A stretch of DNA of 64,000 nucleotides from Rhododendron vialii (GCF_030253575.1 NC_080564.1:2400501-2464500); one strand, 5' to 3'. Shown: positions 12,960-23,069, counted from the first letter of the stretch. Made by a program: numbers and translations. The notes: generated by a model not told the origin, from the letters alone.

Positions 12960-13275
12960 GGGTTTTACACTAGGGTTTGAGACAGTAATAAAAAACTTGA
13001 CTATGAGATTGGAAGCACAATCTCTGTGTCTACCCAACAATATCAAACACTCCATAAGTAACAAAAATGAAACCCACAAATATTAGGGTGTGGGGGATGA
13101 GAGAGAAGGGGCAAAATAAGGCAAAAACCTTGTCCTTGTAAAGGTCTTTGTTGAGAACATCATGAATAGACCAAGAGAAGACCAAATCTACCAAACTTTG
13201 GGCACCCTTTGGAGGGGAAACTTCGGCCTCATCATCCTCCTCCATTGAAGTCATTTCTTTTCTTCTCCGAACCAA
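6348..13275 (-). CDS. Upf1/SEN1-like SF1 RNA/DNA helicase
   Basis: Predicted ATP-dependent superfamily 1B helicase of the plant MAGATAMA3/SEN1-like group. Exons in coding order: 13275-13129, 11706-11149, 10952-9606, 9517-9193, 8901-8640, 8530-8314, 7315-6951, 6441-6348. All borders are GT..AG and the lengths sum to 1104 codons plus stop. Walker A GPPGTGKT lies at residues 292-299, Walker B VVDEAA near 646 and motif [10 protein letters not shown] at 672-678. Later motifs are [22 protein letters not shown] and VNVALTRAR. The N-terminus [20 protein letters not shown] is typical of the family. Exon 3 has a lysine/arginine-rich insertion between motifs Ia and II. Exon 8 was found by matching the family continuation EGN..(V/F)P after exon 7. 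The gene looks intact. Its biological role (transcription termination or RNA surveillance) is inferred from the family. From memory, At1g65780/At1g65810 are close relatives. Confidence 0.88.
12196..13035. repeat. Diverged tandem duplication in helicase intron 1
   Basis: About 12196-12565 and 12704-13035 share long similar runs, for example GTAGTGGTGATTTTGCAGCA against GCAGTGGTGATTTTGCAGTA. Both also share the order of a GAAAGTGAGTAGAGGTA-like block, a TTCTACCCAA block and a final TCTCTGTGTCTACC-like block. The second unit carries a T run at about 12928-12957. It lies in the 1.4-kb first intron of the helicase gene. No exon is affected. Confidence 0.6.
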
Positions 13276-14030
13276 TCAAAACAACTTCAGTTCGTCGTTA
13301 TGCAAGTTTGTGTTGTTGGCCGTGGCGCTCATCAAATTTCTTTTTTGATCAAATTTGACAGGGAAAAAAATGGGGTATAACTTCTTTTGTCGTTGGGTCA
13401 TTTAAAGCATTGACAGCTCTCAAAATCTTTGGGGAGATTTTTTTTTGGGAAATCCCACACGTAATTGATTTTCACGCTGCCATTTTATATTAACGACGCT
13501 TTTTTTTTCTTTAGTGATAAATAATTATAAAATTAACCTTTTATTTATATATATATTTTTATAATTTGAATGACAATAATGTAAATTCACACCACAAGAA
13601 AATAAAAAATGGAGTGCGGTTATAAAATAAAGGAGAGTGTGAAAATCACTACCCATCCCGAAATAGTAGATACTGTTATCAACTTTTTCAATATATATAT
13701 ATATTTCAAACTCCAAAATTTACCATATGCACGCCAAAAGTAAAGTGCAAAAAATGAATTACGGGATTGATTTTCGCACTCTGCTTTTAGAGTGCAGATA
13801 GCAAATTTTTGGGACTGCGAAAATCACTTTCGTTTGACAAAATGAATAAGAGCTTAAATTATTGCAAAAATTAAATGGTAATCGCGCCAACAAGAATTTT
13901 CGCCTTTCCTGTTTACAAAGCAAAAATTAAATGGTAATTACGTACTTCCACCTTCTGTCAAACAATGGTGCTACCATCACACGTAAACACACAAACACTT
14001 TATACACACTCACAATAGTCTAATTACAAA
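13276..14030. other. Upstream region of the helicase, no gene seen
   Basis: Holds the helicase 5' UTR and presumably its promoter, then AT-rich sequence with a short TATATA run at 13690-13704. I see no other gene, and no transposon end that I can define. Confidence 0.45.
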
Positions 14031-14198
14031 GGGGAAAAAATTGAAATAGTCCCTATAGTTAAATGTTTGTGTCAATTTGGTCCATGTAGTTATAATTGAC
14101 TCGATTTACACTTTGTACTTCCCATTTTGTTCCAATTTGGTCCAATTACTAACTTCCGTTAGTTTTTTAAACAATGGCCCCCTTTTTTGGGTTAAAAC

Positions 14199-14566
14199 AG
14201 ACCCGTTCCGCTAAATAAGCCAACTGGCTTCTTTTTTTTTATTCTTATTCAAAAAAAATTCGTATTTGTTAGTTTTTTGGGGGTTATTGCATCGTCATGA
14301 CGAGAGAAATCTAAAAAGTAAAAAATTATGATCAAAATTCAATTTTTTTTGAATAAAGACGAAAAAATTGACTTATTGGCTTATTTTTGTGTTTATTCAA
14401 AAAAATTAGGTTTCTATCATAATTTTTTATTTTTTAGATTCCTTTTGCCATGATGATGTAATAATCCTCAAAAAAAAATGACGAAAAACTAATAAATACG
14501 AAAAATATTTGAATAAAGACAAAAAAATAAGCCAGTTAGCTTATTTAGTTGAACAGGGTTACTCAT
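14199..14566. mobile_element. Foldback MITE, AAGCCA family, copy 2
   Basis: Near-perfect palindrome with outer ends CGCTAAATAAGCCAACTGGC and AAGCCAGTTAGCTTATTTAG and a centre around TTATTGGCTTATTTTTGTG. Same family as 3040-3386. It lies inside the left part of the MULE-type element at 14031-15454. Confidence 0.6.
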
Positions 14567-15069
14567 TCCCCTCTTGCCCTAACATACCTCTAAACCAAAA
14601 CACAGTTCATTCTTCCATTCTCCATTGATAAGGATGCATCTGAGAAGAAATTTGGTTATAGTTTTCTGCAAAAAATTGCCCTCAAATTCATCATTTTCAT
14701 GATCAGCCATGAGGTATCATAATTAACCACTGGTATTGTCTACCTGTTTAACTTGTGGACAAATACTAAGATGCCTTATTTTTCTGCATAGTACTAAAAA
14801 TGCATATAGAACCATGTCTAAAAGTCACAACATGATATAGATCCAAAAGTCAGAATATGATAAAGAACCATGTACAAAAGTCAGAATATTACATAAACTC
14901 AGTTCCAAATTTAGCAAGTCATAACCTAATACATAGACATAACAAACCACTCAACTAGATTACAATAACCTAACTTAACCGCCCAAGTGGTTACAAAAAA
15001 TAGGGCCATGTCATTCCATTCATTTTCCTACATTTGGCCCATGCACTGATTCTTGATTAGGAATGTTGA

Positions 15070-15260
15070 AAAATAAATCTAAGCCCATTTTTTCGTCTTT
15101 ATTTAAAAAAAACTGAATTTCGATCATAATTTTTTACTTTTTAGATTTCTCTAGTATGATGATGTAATAACCCCCAAAAAATTGACGAAAAACTAAAAAA
15201 TACGAAAAAAATTTGAATAAGAATAAAAAAATAAGCCAGTTGGCGTATTAGCCGAACGGG
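15070..15260. mobile_element. Half copy of the AAGCCA foldback family
   Basis: Matches only one arm of the family, ending in AAGCCAGTTGGCGTATTAGC. It sits just inside the right TIR of the 14031-15454 element and mirrors the position of the full copy on the left. It may have been carried into the TIR by unequal exchange or by the folding of the host element. Confidence 0.5.
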
Positions 15261-15463
15261 TCTATTTTAACCACCAAAAAAGGGGGCCATATGATTTTTC
15301 TGTTTAAAGGACTAAAGGCGGACTAACGGAAGTTAGTAATTGGACCAAATTGGAACAAAATGGAAAGTACAGAGTGTAAATCGAGCAAATTACAACTATA
15401 GGGACCAAATTGACACAAACACTTAACTACATGGACTATTTCAGTTTTTTCCCCAATTGCAAA

Positions 15464-15797
15464 ACAAGGAACTCGATGGTGTCAACGGGGTTAAGGAGGA
15501 CTGGAATAGTCGGAGAGAAAACAATATACTATATGGTATTGTGTGTTTTAAAAGAGAGTTATTTGTTCTCCAACTACTTCATGCTCAGCTTGCATGTGCC
15601 CGTACGGCCTCCATAAGTACTTCATGCATGACGTTTTCAAAAAAAAAAAAACACGTCCACCTTTGTCATGTGGCCAAGTTGTGCCACTTAGGCATCCATG
15701 TGGCGCCAGATAGACCAACTACGGGTAACGGGTGTTGACTAGAGGATGAGTTAACGTTGAAGACCAATGGGGCTGTGTGGCTCTCTACTCAGCCATC
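15464..15797. other. Spacer with no supported gene
   Basis: Open frames of up to about 90 codons occur here, but none has a recognisable domain, a splice partner or a promoter. The sequence lies between a DNA transposon and a solo LTR. Confidence 0.4.
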
Positions 15798-16503
15798 TGT
15801 TGGTGCAAAAATTGGAACCTTCAAAATCTGGAGCCTTTTGAAACTTGAACAAACTGATGGAAACCGCTTCGAGTCACGTTACGTCGTCGCTTTCCGAAAA
15901 CAGTATTCGCCCCCACCAATTGGTGTGCACCGGGTTACAGCGAATCTGTTCTGAGGATAAAACGAAGCCCGATCAATGATCTTCTGCCTGCGTCCGCACA
16001 AACGAAGGACAGACAGAATACCGAGCCTATGAGAATCAATTGAACCAAGGACTGTTAATTCCGTTTCTGCAGAATAACGGAATAACAGTATAGAAAACAA
16101 CGAGACAGAGAAGCAGGAGAGTTTCTGGATATTTTTTTGGTGTGTCAAATGAATTAACCAATGGCCTATTTATAGACTTATAGGCACCCTTACGTGAAAG
16201 GTTGTGTCTTTTGTAAACACACATTAAAAAGGGTATGTCTTTTGAAGACAATTAATTATGAGAAAGGATCATGCCTTTTAGTAGGCACCCTTTCATGCCA
16301 ATAATTAATTAGGAAGAGTCATGCCTCTTAGAGGCACCTCCATGTATCACATCCCTTCCTAATAATCACACATCATTCTAATAGTCACACCCTAAGTTAA
16401 TAGGTGTAATAACTATTCACGTAAAGTCATACCCCATGTGAAAAGGTGTCGCACATTTTCACGAATAACCTCCCGCAACCTTTTATTTTGAAAACCTCCA
16501 ACA
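15798..16503. mobile_element. Solo LTR of an LTR retrotransposon
   Basis: A single LTR of about 706 bp beginning TGTTGGTGCA and ending AACCTCCAACA, with the standard TG..CA borders. It is flanked by the 5-bp target duplication CCATC (15793-15797 and 16504-16508). No internal retroviral region is next to it, so it is the product of recombination between two LTRs of an older insertion. It contains a run of short repeats of the form AGGCACCCTT and GTCATGCCTCTTA. Family unassigned. Confidence 0.8.
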
Positions 16504-16654
16504 CCATCTGCCAGGGTCCTCTCTCAACCAGAAGGAGTTATAGCTGTTAGATATTTTGGCTATACATTGTGTGCTCTACCTTTGAAACTTGCATCAGATA
16601 ATCAACATACACGAGAGATTGTAGGAAATTACTTGTGTCTGTGTGTGTTTGGTG

Positions 16655-16945
16655 TGCTTTTAGGGGTGAATGAAACTCGGTCGGTTCGGGGTAATGTAGC
16701 CGGGAACTGACTCCAACCGAAAAAAAACAATGGACCGAAATCGATTCGGGATGGTTCGGTTCGGTCGGCTTTTCGGTTTTTTCGGTCCGGCGTTAAAATT
16801 GAAATAGACGGTTGAGATTTTTTTTTTTTTTTTTGGGGGTTGTGGGGGGGGGGGGGGGGTTGGTTTAAGATGGACGGTTTTGATTGATCGGTCCAAACCG
16901 GTCCAAGTCGGTGTGATTTTGGGGTATATTGGTTCGGTTCGGTTT
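16655..16945. repeat. CGGTTCGGT-rich repeat with G and T runs
   Basis: Dense in CGGTTCGGT, GGTCGG and related motifs, with a T run followed by a G run at about 16819-16859. A similar CGGTTCGG-rich patch lies at about 33190-33330. Sequences of this kind are common dispersed repeats in plant spacers. Open frames across it are low complexity. Confidence 0.5.
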
Positions 16946-17009
16946 TTGGTTCAACTATCTCATTACAAATGAAAGTCGTTGAGATATTATTTATGTAATC
17001 CAAACCATT

Positions 17010-17288
17010 TACTTTCTCCATCACTTTTTAAGTGTCCTGTTTCGTAATTCCAACTTATTAAAAAGATATCATTATTATACCTTTCACATTAACTTTTTCC
17101 TCCAATTTTCCTACTTATCCATCATCATTACACTTTTAGTCACTTACTTTTCAAAATGAAATATATTTTTTAGGGACAAAATAGACAATGTACCAACTTT
17201 TACCCATTAACTTTACAAAATGGACATTTATTAAGGGACAGCTCCAAATGGAATACTGGACTCTAAATAAGGGACGGAGGGAATAGTA
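17010..17288. mobile_element. Stowaway-like MITE (CTCCCTCCGTCCC type)
   Basis: The right end reads AAGGGACGGAGGGAATAGTA and the left end TACTTTCTCCATCACTTTTT is a decayed mirror of it. The inner arm pair (AAGTGTCCTGT.. and ..GGACTCTAAATAAGGGAC) is partly mirrored as well. It ends 8 bp before the Pack-MULE-like element that follows. Confidence 0.5.
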
Positions 17289-17524
17289 TTATTTGAAGGT
17301 GAAAGTACATAATTAAACACCCCCTCAACTATCATTTTTTTCTCATAAACACCCCCTCACATTTAAAAGTGCTCATGGAGACCCCCTCAACTATTGGAAA
17401 CAAAATAAAGACAAACTCCATTAACGGAATGGATAAATTGACGAATATACCCTTATTATATTATACTCTTACATGATCATTTCAAAAAAAAACCTGAAAT
17501 TATTTACCCCACCTCTCCCTAGTT

Positions 17525-17660
17525 CTGGTTCGGAGAGAGAGAGAGAGGAGGAGGAGGAGGAGGATGAGGAGGAAAGTGATCGGCGACCACCACCACCGCC
17601 ACTGGCAGCCCCTACCAAATAACGGTCTCAACATCAACATAAATGGGTGTTTTGAAGATT
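17525..17660 (+). pseudogene. Possible captured gene start, unknown family
   Basis: A GA-rich leader is followed by an ATG at 17564 that opens 32 codons (MRRKVIGDHHHRHWQPLPNN and on) before a stop. The leader-plus-ATG composition is like a plant 5' UTR and first exon. It lies just inside the left arm of the Pack-MULE-like element, so it may be a second captured fragment. No domain is recognisable. Confidence 0.25.
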
Positions 17661-17833
17661 AACACAAAATGGCAACAAATTGATTAGCTTTGCTCAGTAA
17701 AACAGTAGTTACAAATTTAAAACAAATTTTAACCGGTGGAAACCAAATAGGTGTCCTAGAAACTAATAACCAATAATAGATTTCAGAACAATAGATTTTG
17801 GACCAGAAAAGGAAATAAATCAATGGCACAAAC

Positions 17834-19274
17834 CTTTCATCGCCCCAAATAACATTGACTTGCAAATTAGGAACAACAAGAGCAGCCCCCAAAATTCTTG
17901 CAATGACCACGGCATCGACAATCTGATTCCTTTGTTGATTCATCCCACCCGTGACCACAACCATCAAATACCTAGTCCTATCTTCTGCATTCTCCCTACT
18001 CCATTTATTGTACTCCCTGCTGAAATCCAAACACGGCCTATACCCCAATCCATTAGGTTGTTTCCAAAACTCACTCTGTTCTTAATTTTCTCCAACTTTC
18101 TTCAAAAACCCAACATTATTCTCAATGTTTGACACAAACCCATTCGTAAAAGATGATTCTTGATGAAGAAAAGCACATGGGTTCGGCGAGAATGAGACCA
18201 ATGGGTCGAGATTGAACCCAATCTTTAGGGAAAATTTCAAAATAGTACCCGACCTTTCACACAAATTGCACACAGGCACCTGACCTTTTAAAATTATCAA
18301 AAAAACACCTGACCTATTTAAAAACTCATCAATTTTCCACCCGCCATTAACTTCCCATCCAAAACAGATGGAAATGTTGAAAATGTGCATTTTGGCACGA
18401 ATATTGGCAAAACAAGATTAAGGCTCATTTTGGCAAAACACAATATTATACTCATAAACAAGATTAAGGCTAGATTTGGCTTTAAAAGTCAATTAATAAC
18501 TTAATTTTTGTTTTTATTCAAAAGAAAAAAAGCGCAATTGTTAGTTTTGGGTTAAGACGAATCAATAAGTCACAAAAATTACTTAACTTTTCAATCCAAA
18601 CCCACCCTAAATAAGGAATCAAGCTTAATTTAGTAATTAAATATCCATAACTATGTAGCCAAATAAGATTACTCTGTATTAAACAAAGGAAAAGGCAAAA
18701 ACAAAAAACATAGAATAGTCATGGGTGGGTAGAAAAGTGACTGAGTTAAGTAATTTTTGTGACTTATTGATTCGTTTTGACTCAAAACTAACAAATGCAT
18801 TTTTTTTAATAAAGAAATACACAAATTAAGTTATTAATTGACTTTTAAAGCTAAATTGAGCCTTAATCTTGTTTATGAGTATAATATTGTGTTTTGCTAA
18901 AATTAGCCTTAATCTTGTTTTGCCAATATTCGTGCCAAAATGCAAATTTTCAACATTTCCATCTATTTTGGATGGAAAGTTAACGGCGGGTGAAAAATTG
19001 ATGGGTTTTTAAATAGGTCAGGTGTTTTTTTGATAATTTTAAAAGGTCAGGTGTCTGTGTGTGATTTGTGTGAAAGGTCAGGTGCTATTTTGAAATTTTC
19101 TCCAATCTTTAATATTACAAGAAAAAAACAGAGGAAGAAACAAAGGAACCAGAACATTGGGCGTTTCCACAGGGGCTTCTTCTTCTTGGCTGATTTTTTT
19201 GGAGAGAGAAACAGAGATTGGAGGAAAGAAGAAGAGAGAGAGCTGATTATTTGAACCGGAACTGATTTTGCCAT
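17834..19274 (-). pseudogene. O-fucosyltransferase first exon, captured and broken
   Basis: Minus-strand start codon at 19274 (MAKSVPVQII). A basic segment and one membrane span follow (WKRPMFWFLCFFLCFFLVIL), then KIG. A MITE at 18228-19102 splits the frame, which resumes as FNLDPLVSFSPNP and continues to WKQPNGLGYRPCLDFSREY. It ends with the GT-Fuc core RYLMVVVTGGMNQQRNQ, AVVIARILGAALVVP and QVNVIWGDE. A GT donor follows at 17833, the place where intact plant homologues also splice. In full-length proteins this is a Golgi type II glycosyltransferase of the GDP-fucose O-fucosyltransferase family. Later exons are absent. There is an in-frame TAA at 18082-18084 where a glutamine codon is likely ancestral. 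This is a captured, non-functional fragment. Confidence 0.8.
18228..19102. mobile_element. MULE-type foldback MITE in the captured exon
   Basis: An 875-bp almost complete palindrome with ends GGGAAAATTTCAAAATAG and CTATTTTGAAATTTTCTC. It is flanked by a perfect 9-bp duplication CAATCTTTA (18219-18227 and 19103-19111). Nine bases is the Mutator size. The turn of the hairpin is near 18600-18720. Removing it and one duplication copy would leave the flanking O-fucosyltransferase codons in one frame, which shows the insertion came after that exon was in place. Confidence 0.85.
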
Positions 19275-19405
19275 GTCAACAGAGACAAAGAAACAGAGAG
19301 AGGGCATTTTTGTCCAAAACAAGCCCAAATTACTGACATGTGACCTTCTAGCAAACGGTTCTAAGACGGAAGAGTGTCACTTGAGTAACGGGAGTAGTTG
19401 AGGGA

Positions 19406-19693
19406 GGGAGAATCCTATACGTACCGACCAAAAATATAGGGAAATCGTACCGACGGCCGCGCGTAGCCTTCTCCGGCCACCGGACGGCCGATCTGAGCCG
19501 TCAAAAAATTTAAAAAAAAAAAGCCGAGGGGCCCGGCGCAGGAATCAACGGCATCCGATGTGTATAGGGCCCCTCGGTTTTTTTTTAAAAAATTTTTGGA
19601 CGGCTCTGATCGGCCGTCCGGTGGCCGGAGACGGCCGCGCGCGGCCGTCGATATACCGTCGGTCGGAAACAGTCGGTGCAAATAGCACCACTC
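19406..19693. mobile_element. GC-rich MULE-type MITE in the Pack-MULE right arm
   Basis: A palindromic element unusual for its GC-rich arms. The left arm has CCGACGGCCGCGCG and CCGGCCACCGGACGGCCGAT; the right arm has the mirror forms ATCGGCCGTCCGGTGGCCGG and GCGCGCGGCCGTCG. It is flanked by GTTGAGGGA (19397-19405 and 19694-19702), a 9-bp duplication. It contrasts sharply with the AT-rich surroundings and splits the right TIR of the larger element. Confidence 0.75.
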
Positions 19694-19784
19694 GTTGAGG
19701 GAGTCTCCATGGGCGCTTTTAAATGTGAGGGAGTGTTTACGAGAAAAAGTGATAGTTGAAAGGGTATTTATGTACTTTCATCTT

Positions 19785-20620
19785 ATTTAAATTTCTAGTT
19801 TTTCATTGTTCGTGTGGAAATTCAAGTTGTTTGAGTCCCAATAAGTACCAAATCCACTTCCATATAAGTATCCATATACCTCCGCCACTTATGGGCTTGC
19901 TCTTACTTTTAGCCAAGGTGTAGCTTGTTCTGTCCATTACAATATAGCCTTTCAACTACTCTTTCCCGTTCAGCTATAATTTACAGGAATGAGGAGTTGA
20001 CACTCGATTGGTCGGACATCACCTTCTCTCGGTACCTTGAGCGTCCAAGAAATCAACACGAAAAGTACTTTATTCTTATTCTTGTTCAGACTAAAACTTC
20101 GTTGCGAAGCAATTCGTAATTGGACCGTAAATAAATTTTACGGCGTTCAATCGCAAAAATATTTTGAATGATCCAGATTTTTAAAAAAAAACTATTCATA
20201 CAAATAGTTAAAACTTTTTTAGCAAATAGTTTTTTTTAAATCCAAACCATTGCTCGCCTAAACGGATGGCTGCGATTGCACGGCCTCATAAATAGGTTGT
20301 TTGCAGTAGTTCCGTAAATAAGTTTCTCTCCTTCGTGGGATGGGAGAGTAGAAATTCTGCACATGAAAGTACATACAATGCCTCATAACCACAATTTGTC
20401 TTCTCTTTTTTTTATATATATCAACAAAAATCGGTATTATTAGAATAGTTAAATAAGCATTTTGAAAGCTTGACCTTCTTGTACCCGGCGCCTACATACA
20501 TTATTGATGTCGTTGGGTCAAAAGCCTCTTAGTTGTTCAATTTGTCTTGGTATTGCATTGCATCTTTTGGTTTTCTCGTATTTCATGTTTTCACAAACTT
20601 GATATATGATCAAAATATAA
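19785..20620. other. Spacer with a decayed foldback at about 20108-20325
   Basis: A stretch around ACTATTCATACAAATAGTT, with mirrored outer sequence containing CCGTAAATAA, resembles the foldback at about 24251-24432. No gene is supported here. Confidence 0.4.
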
Positions 20621-20622
20621 AG

Positions 20623-20864
20623 TACTCCCTCCGTTTCCAAATGAGAGCCCATGTTACTATTTCGGACACTTCAAAAAACTGTTTATATCTTACAATTGAT
20701 ACTGCTAAAAATATTCAATGTGAATCTTGTTTGATAGATCTCAATTAATTTGATTAAACAAAATTTTTAAAATCATCAAAAATATTATAAATTAAAAAAT
20801 ATACACAAAATAAAAATAACTGAGAAAAATGAAAGTGAACTCTCATATAGAAACGGAAAGAGTA
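20623..20864. mobile_element. Stowaway-like MITE, copy A
   Basis: The left end TACTCCCTCCGTTTCCAAATGA is mirrored by TCTCATATAGAAACGGAAAG with a terminal AGTA. About 240 bp, AT-rich interior, TA at the borders. This is the common plant CTCCCTCCGT type. Confidence 0.6.
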
Positions 20865-21039
20865 AGATGAATTTTAATCTTGTAATCATCCCAGTAGCAT
20901 ATCTTTATGTTAATTATGAAATTGTATAGCGTCACTGCTTACGCCTGGACCCCAAAATATTTATGGCTTTCCCTGATAAAATATAGTATAAAATACATGC
21001 ATTCAGTCTTGGGGTGAAAGAAAGAAGAACCCAATATTA

Positions 21040-21266
21040 TACTCCTCCGTCCCAATTTAAATATTTCTTATAGGAATTTTGACCTTAAAAACTAAAATAC
21101 TTTTAATTTTTTTTTAATTTTGTTTTGTATAGTTCAAAAGATCTCGATGAGTACTTTAAAACAGTGCAATAAAGTTTCAAAAAAAGATTATGAAAAATGC
21201 GATTTTTTTGAAAGTTAAAATGACACGACTTTACATAAGGAGCATTTAAAATGGGACGGAGGGAGT
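21040..21266. mobile_element. Stowaway-like MITE, copy B
   Basis: The left end TACTCCTCCGTCCCAATTTA and the right end AAATGGGACGGAGGGAGTA mirror one another. About 227 bp, AT-rich. It lies about 125 bp upstream of the first MGST3 gene, so it may sit in that gene's promoter. Confidence 0.65.
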
Positions 21267-21390
21267 AATAATTGCACGAATGTATTATTTCATATATATA
21301 ATAAATGGACATACAATTGCAAAGAGTTGATGAACTACAGGCTCTAAAATTGAGTTGAAACGAGTCAACGGTTTATCGGAATCGGAAAAG

Positions 21391-22304
21391 ATGGCCGGAG
21401 TGGAGTTGATTCCTAGAGAATACGGATACGTGATCCTTGCCCTCGTCCTCTACTGCTTCCTCAACGTCTGGATGGCCGAACAAGTCCTCAAAGCCCGCAA
21501 AAAGTATGCAATTTTCTCAATCCAAATCATATCCAGCAGTTTTGATTCGACAATCGATTGTAGTCATTTGATTAATTAACCCATTCGACATTCGTTGCTC
21601 TATAAGGTATTTCAACGTTGGTTCTACTCTTTCATTCTCCCCGTTGTGCGTGCTGCGTCGAACTCAAAATAAAAATATGGATCAAGTCGCCAATTCTTTG
21701 AGAATCTCTGTATTCTATTGTGCATCAATTCAATTTTGTGATTTTGAAGGTACAATGTTCATTATCCGACACTGTATGCCTCAGAATCTGAAAGCAAGGA
21801 TGCCAAGCTCTTCAACTGTGTCCAGGTTTTTTGCCTTTTTTCTACCTATTCGATTTCTTTCTTTGCTGCTTCGGATTTTTTAAGATATCGTTAACGGAAA
21901 CGAAGAATGATTCCGGTGGGTGATGGCAGAGAGGGCACCAGAACTCACTGGAATTGATGCCTATGTTCTTCATGCTGATGATTGTGGGTGGAATTAAGCA
22001 CCCCTTGATCTGCGCCTCGCTTGGACTAGTTTACATCATGGGCCGCTATTTGTACTTCACCGGATACGCCACCGGGAATCCCAAAAACCGTAACAGTCGC
22101 TGGTAACTATTCATGCCCCCATCCTCCTCTTATACATTCGAGCAAACCTTTTTTTTTTGAGAACTAATTTTCCTCTGTAAACTGATTTGTTGTGGATTCT
22201 AACAACAAAATTCCTACTCTGTGTGCAGGAAATTAAGTCTTTTTGCATTACTTGGGCTAACGATCGCCACAATTTCTTGCGGGATTGAAGTACTGATTGC
22301 GTAA
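21391..22304 (+). CDS. MGST3: Microsomal glutathione S-transferase 3, copy 1
   Basis: MAPEG-family integral membrane enzyme. The family conjugates glutathione to lipophilic substrates and reduces lipid hydroperoxides in the endoplasmic reticulum. Exons 21391-21503, 21750-21825, 21930-22102 and 22229-22304 give 145 residues, the usual length. The N-terminus MAGVELIPREYGYVIL is followed by KARKKY, the family motif FNCVQRGHQNSLE, GRYLYFTGYATG and a final hydrophobic helix ending GIEVLIA. Four membrane helices are expected. An upstream in-frame ATG at 21355 exists, but MAG is preferred from family alignment. It is the first of three tandem copies, differs most from the other two, and lacks their GA-repeat leader. 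Intact. Confidence 0.9.
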
Positions 22305-22771
22305 AAAGCAAACGCCTGATTTAAGCAGTTTGCATTTGGCTCGCATCCTCGGTCAAATTTGTATTTTGCTACCATGTTGTATTTCTGTTTTCTAATGTGG
22401 AGTTGACCTACGGATAATACATGAACCTTTTGTGGTGTGGATTGTGTTTTTTACACCTGTGTTTTACTTGAGAAAATTGGGATTCGGTCCCAGGATTAAT
22501 TGAGATACGCGTAAACTGGCCCGAACGCCTGAGTTAAAAACCTAAAAATGAGAAAACACGCATGTGGGTTGGAGAGGAATCCAGAACATACTTGTCCACG
22601 TTCCAGAAGTCCTTTGGCCAGAATTCTTAGGTGTCCAGGCCTCGACTAATCCGGGGTCCAATTCCACCGATACTTCCATTTAGATCTCATACGAAAGAGT
22701 AAATAAAGCTTCTTCTTTTTTCTCCCCTTTTAAGCCCTTGCTTAGAATTAATACGAATTTCAAGTGAAGTA
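22305..22771. other. Downstream of MGST3 copy 1, no gene seen
   Basis: Probable 3' UTR followed by unassigned spacer. No coding or RNA signal. Confidence 0.4.
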
Positions 22772-22848
22772 GTGGGTGTTTACGATTTTTTTTTCTGCTG
22801 ATTTTGAGAATTTAGCTTTTCAAAATCAGTTTGGAGTGTTTACCAAAA

Positions 22849-23069
22849 CAAAAGTGCTACATACACAACGGTTGTGTAAAACACAACACACAATCAATCT
22901 CTAGCCGTCCATTGCTGTAATAAATGGTCAGGATTCGCTCAAACTCTTTCCCATAAAAGTTGAACTTTTCCTTGGAAGAGTTTTTATAAAATCTAGACCA
23001 TCAAAATATATCTGGATGGTCAGAATTACGCACACAACCAACACAACGATTGTGCAAGTAGTATTTTTG
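22849..23069. mobile_element. MULE-type MITE nested in an older AT-rich element
   Basis: Ends CAAAAGTGCTACATACACAA and GATTGTGCAAGTAGTATTTTTG mirror each other. A perfect 9-bp duplication TTACCAAAA flanks it (22840-22848 and 23070-23078). About 221 bp, foldback. The surrounding sequence (about 22772-23325) itself has mirrored ends of the GTGTTTACGAT / TATCGCAAAACAC kind and may be an older MITE. Confidence 0.75.

Larger units (their letters stand above)
14031..15454. mobile_element. MULE-type non-autonomous element, 9-bp target duplication
   Basis: The left end GGGGAAAAAATTGAAATAGT is mirrored by the right end ACTATTTCAGTTTTTTCCCC. The mirrored region continues for about 170 bp, through blocks such as TCAATTTGGTCC and AACTTCCGTTAG. 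Flanks are AATTACAAA (14022-14030) and AATTGCAAA (15455-15463), a 9-bp target duplication with one difference, which is the Mutator size. The interior holds a full copy of the AAGCCA foldback (about 14199-14566), half a copy (about 15070-15260), and about 500 bp of unassigned sequence with an imperfect repeat around AACCATGTCTAAAAGTCA. No transposase is visible. Confidence 0.75.
17296..19784. mobile_element. Pack-MULE-like element carrying host gene fragments
   Basis: The left end AAGGTGAAAGTACATAATTA and the following 100 bp, which carry ACCCCCTCAACTATC and CCCTCACATTTAAAAG, are mirrored at 19694-19784. Weaker similarity continues inward of the right arm. Between the arms lie the first exon of an O-fucosyltransferase gene on the minus strand and a possible second gene start on the plus strand (17525-17660). 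Two smaller elements interrupt it: a MITE at 18228-19102 inside the captured exon, and one at 19406-19693 inside the right arm. I see no clean target duplication; the left flank is another MITE. No transposase is present. Confidence 0.65.

Noticed and set aside
17834-19274. Functional O-fucosyltransferase gene
   Set aside because: Only exon 1 is present, it has an in-frame stop and an 875-bp insertion, and it lies between transposon ends.
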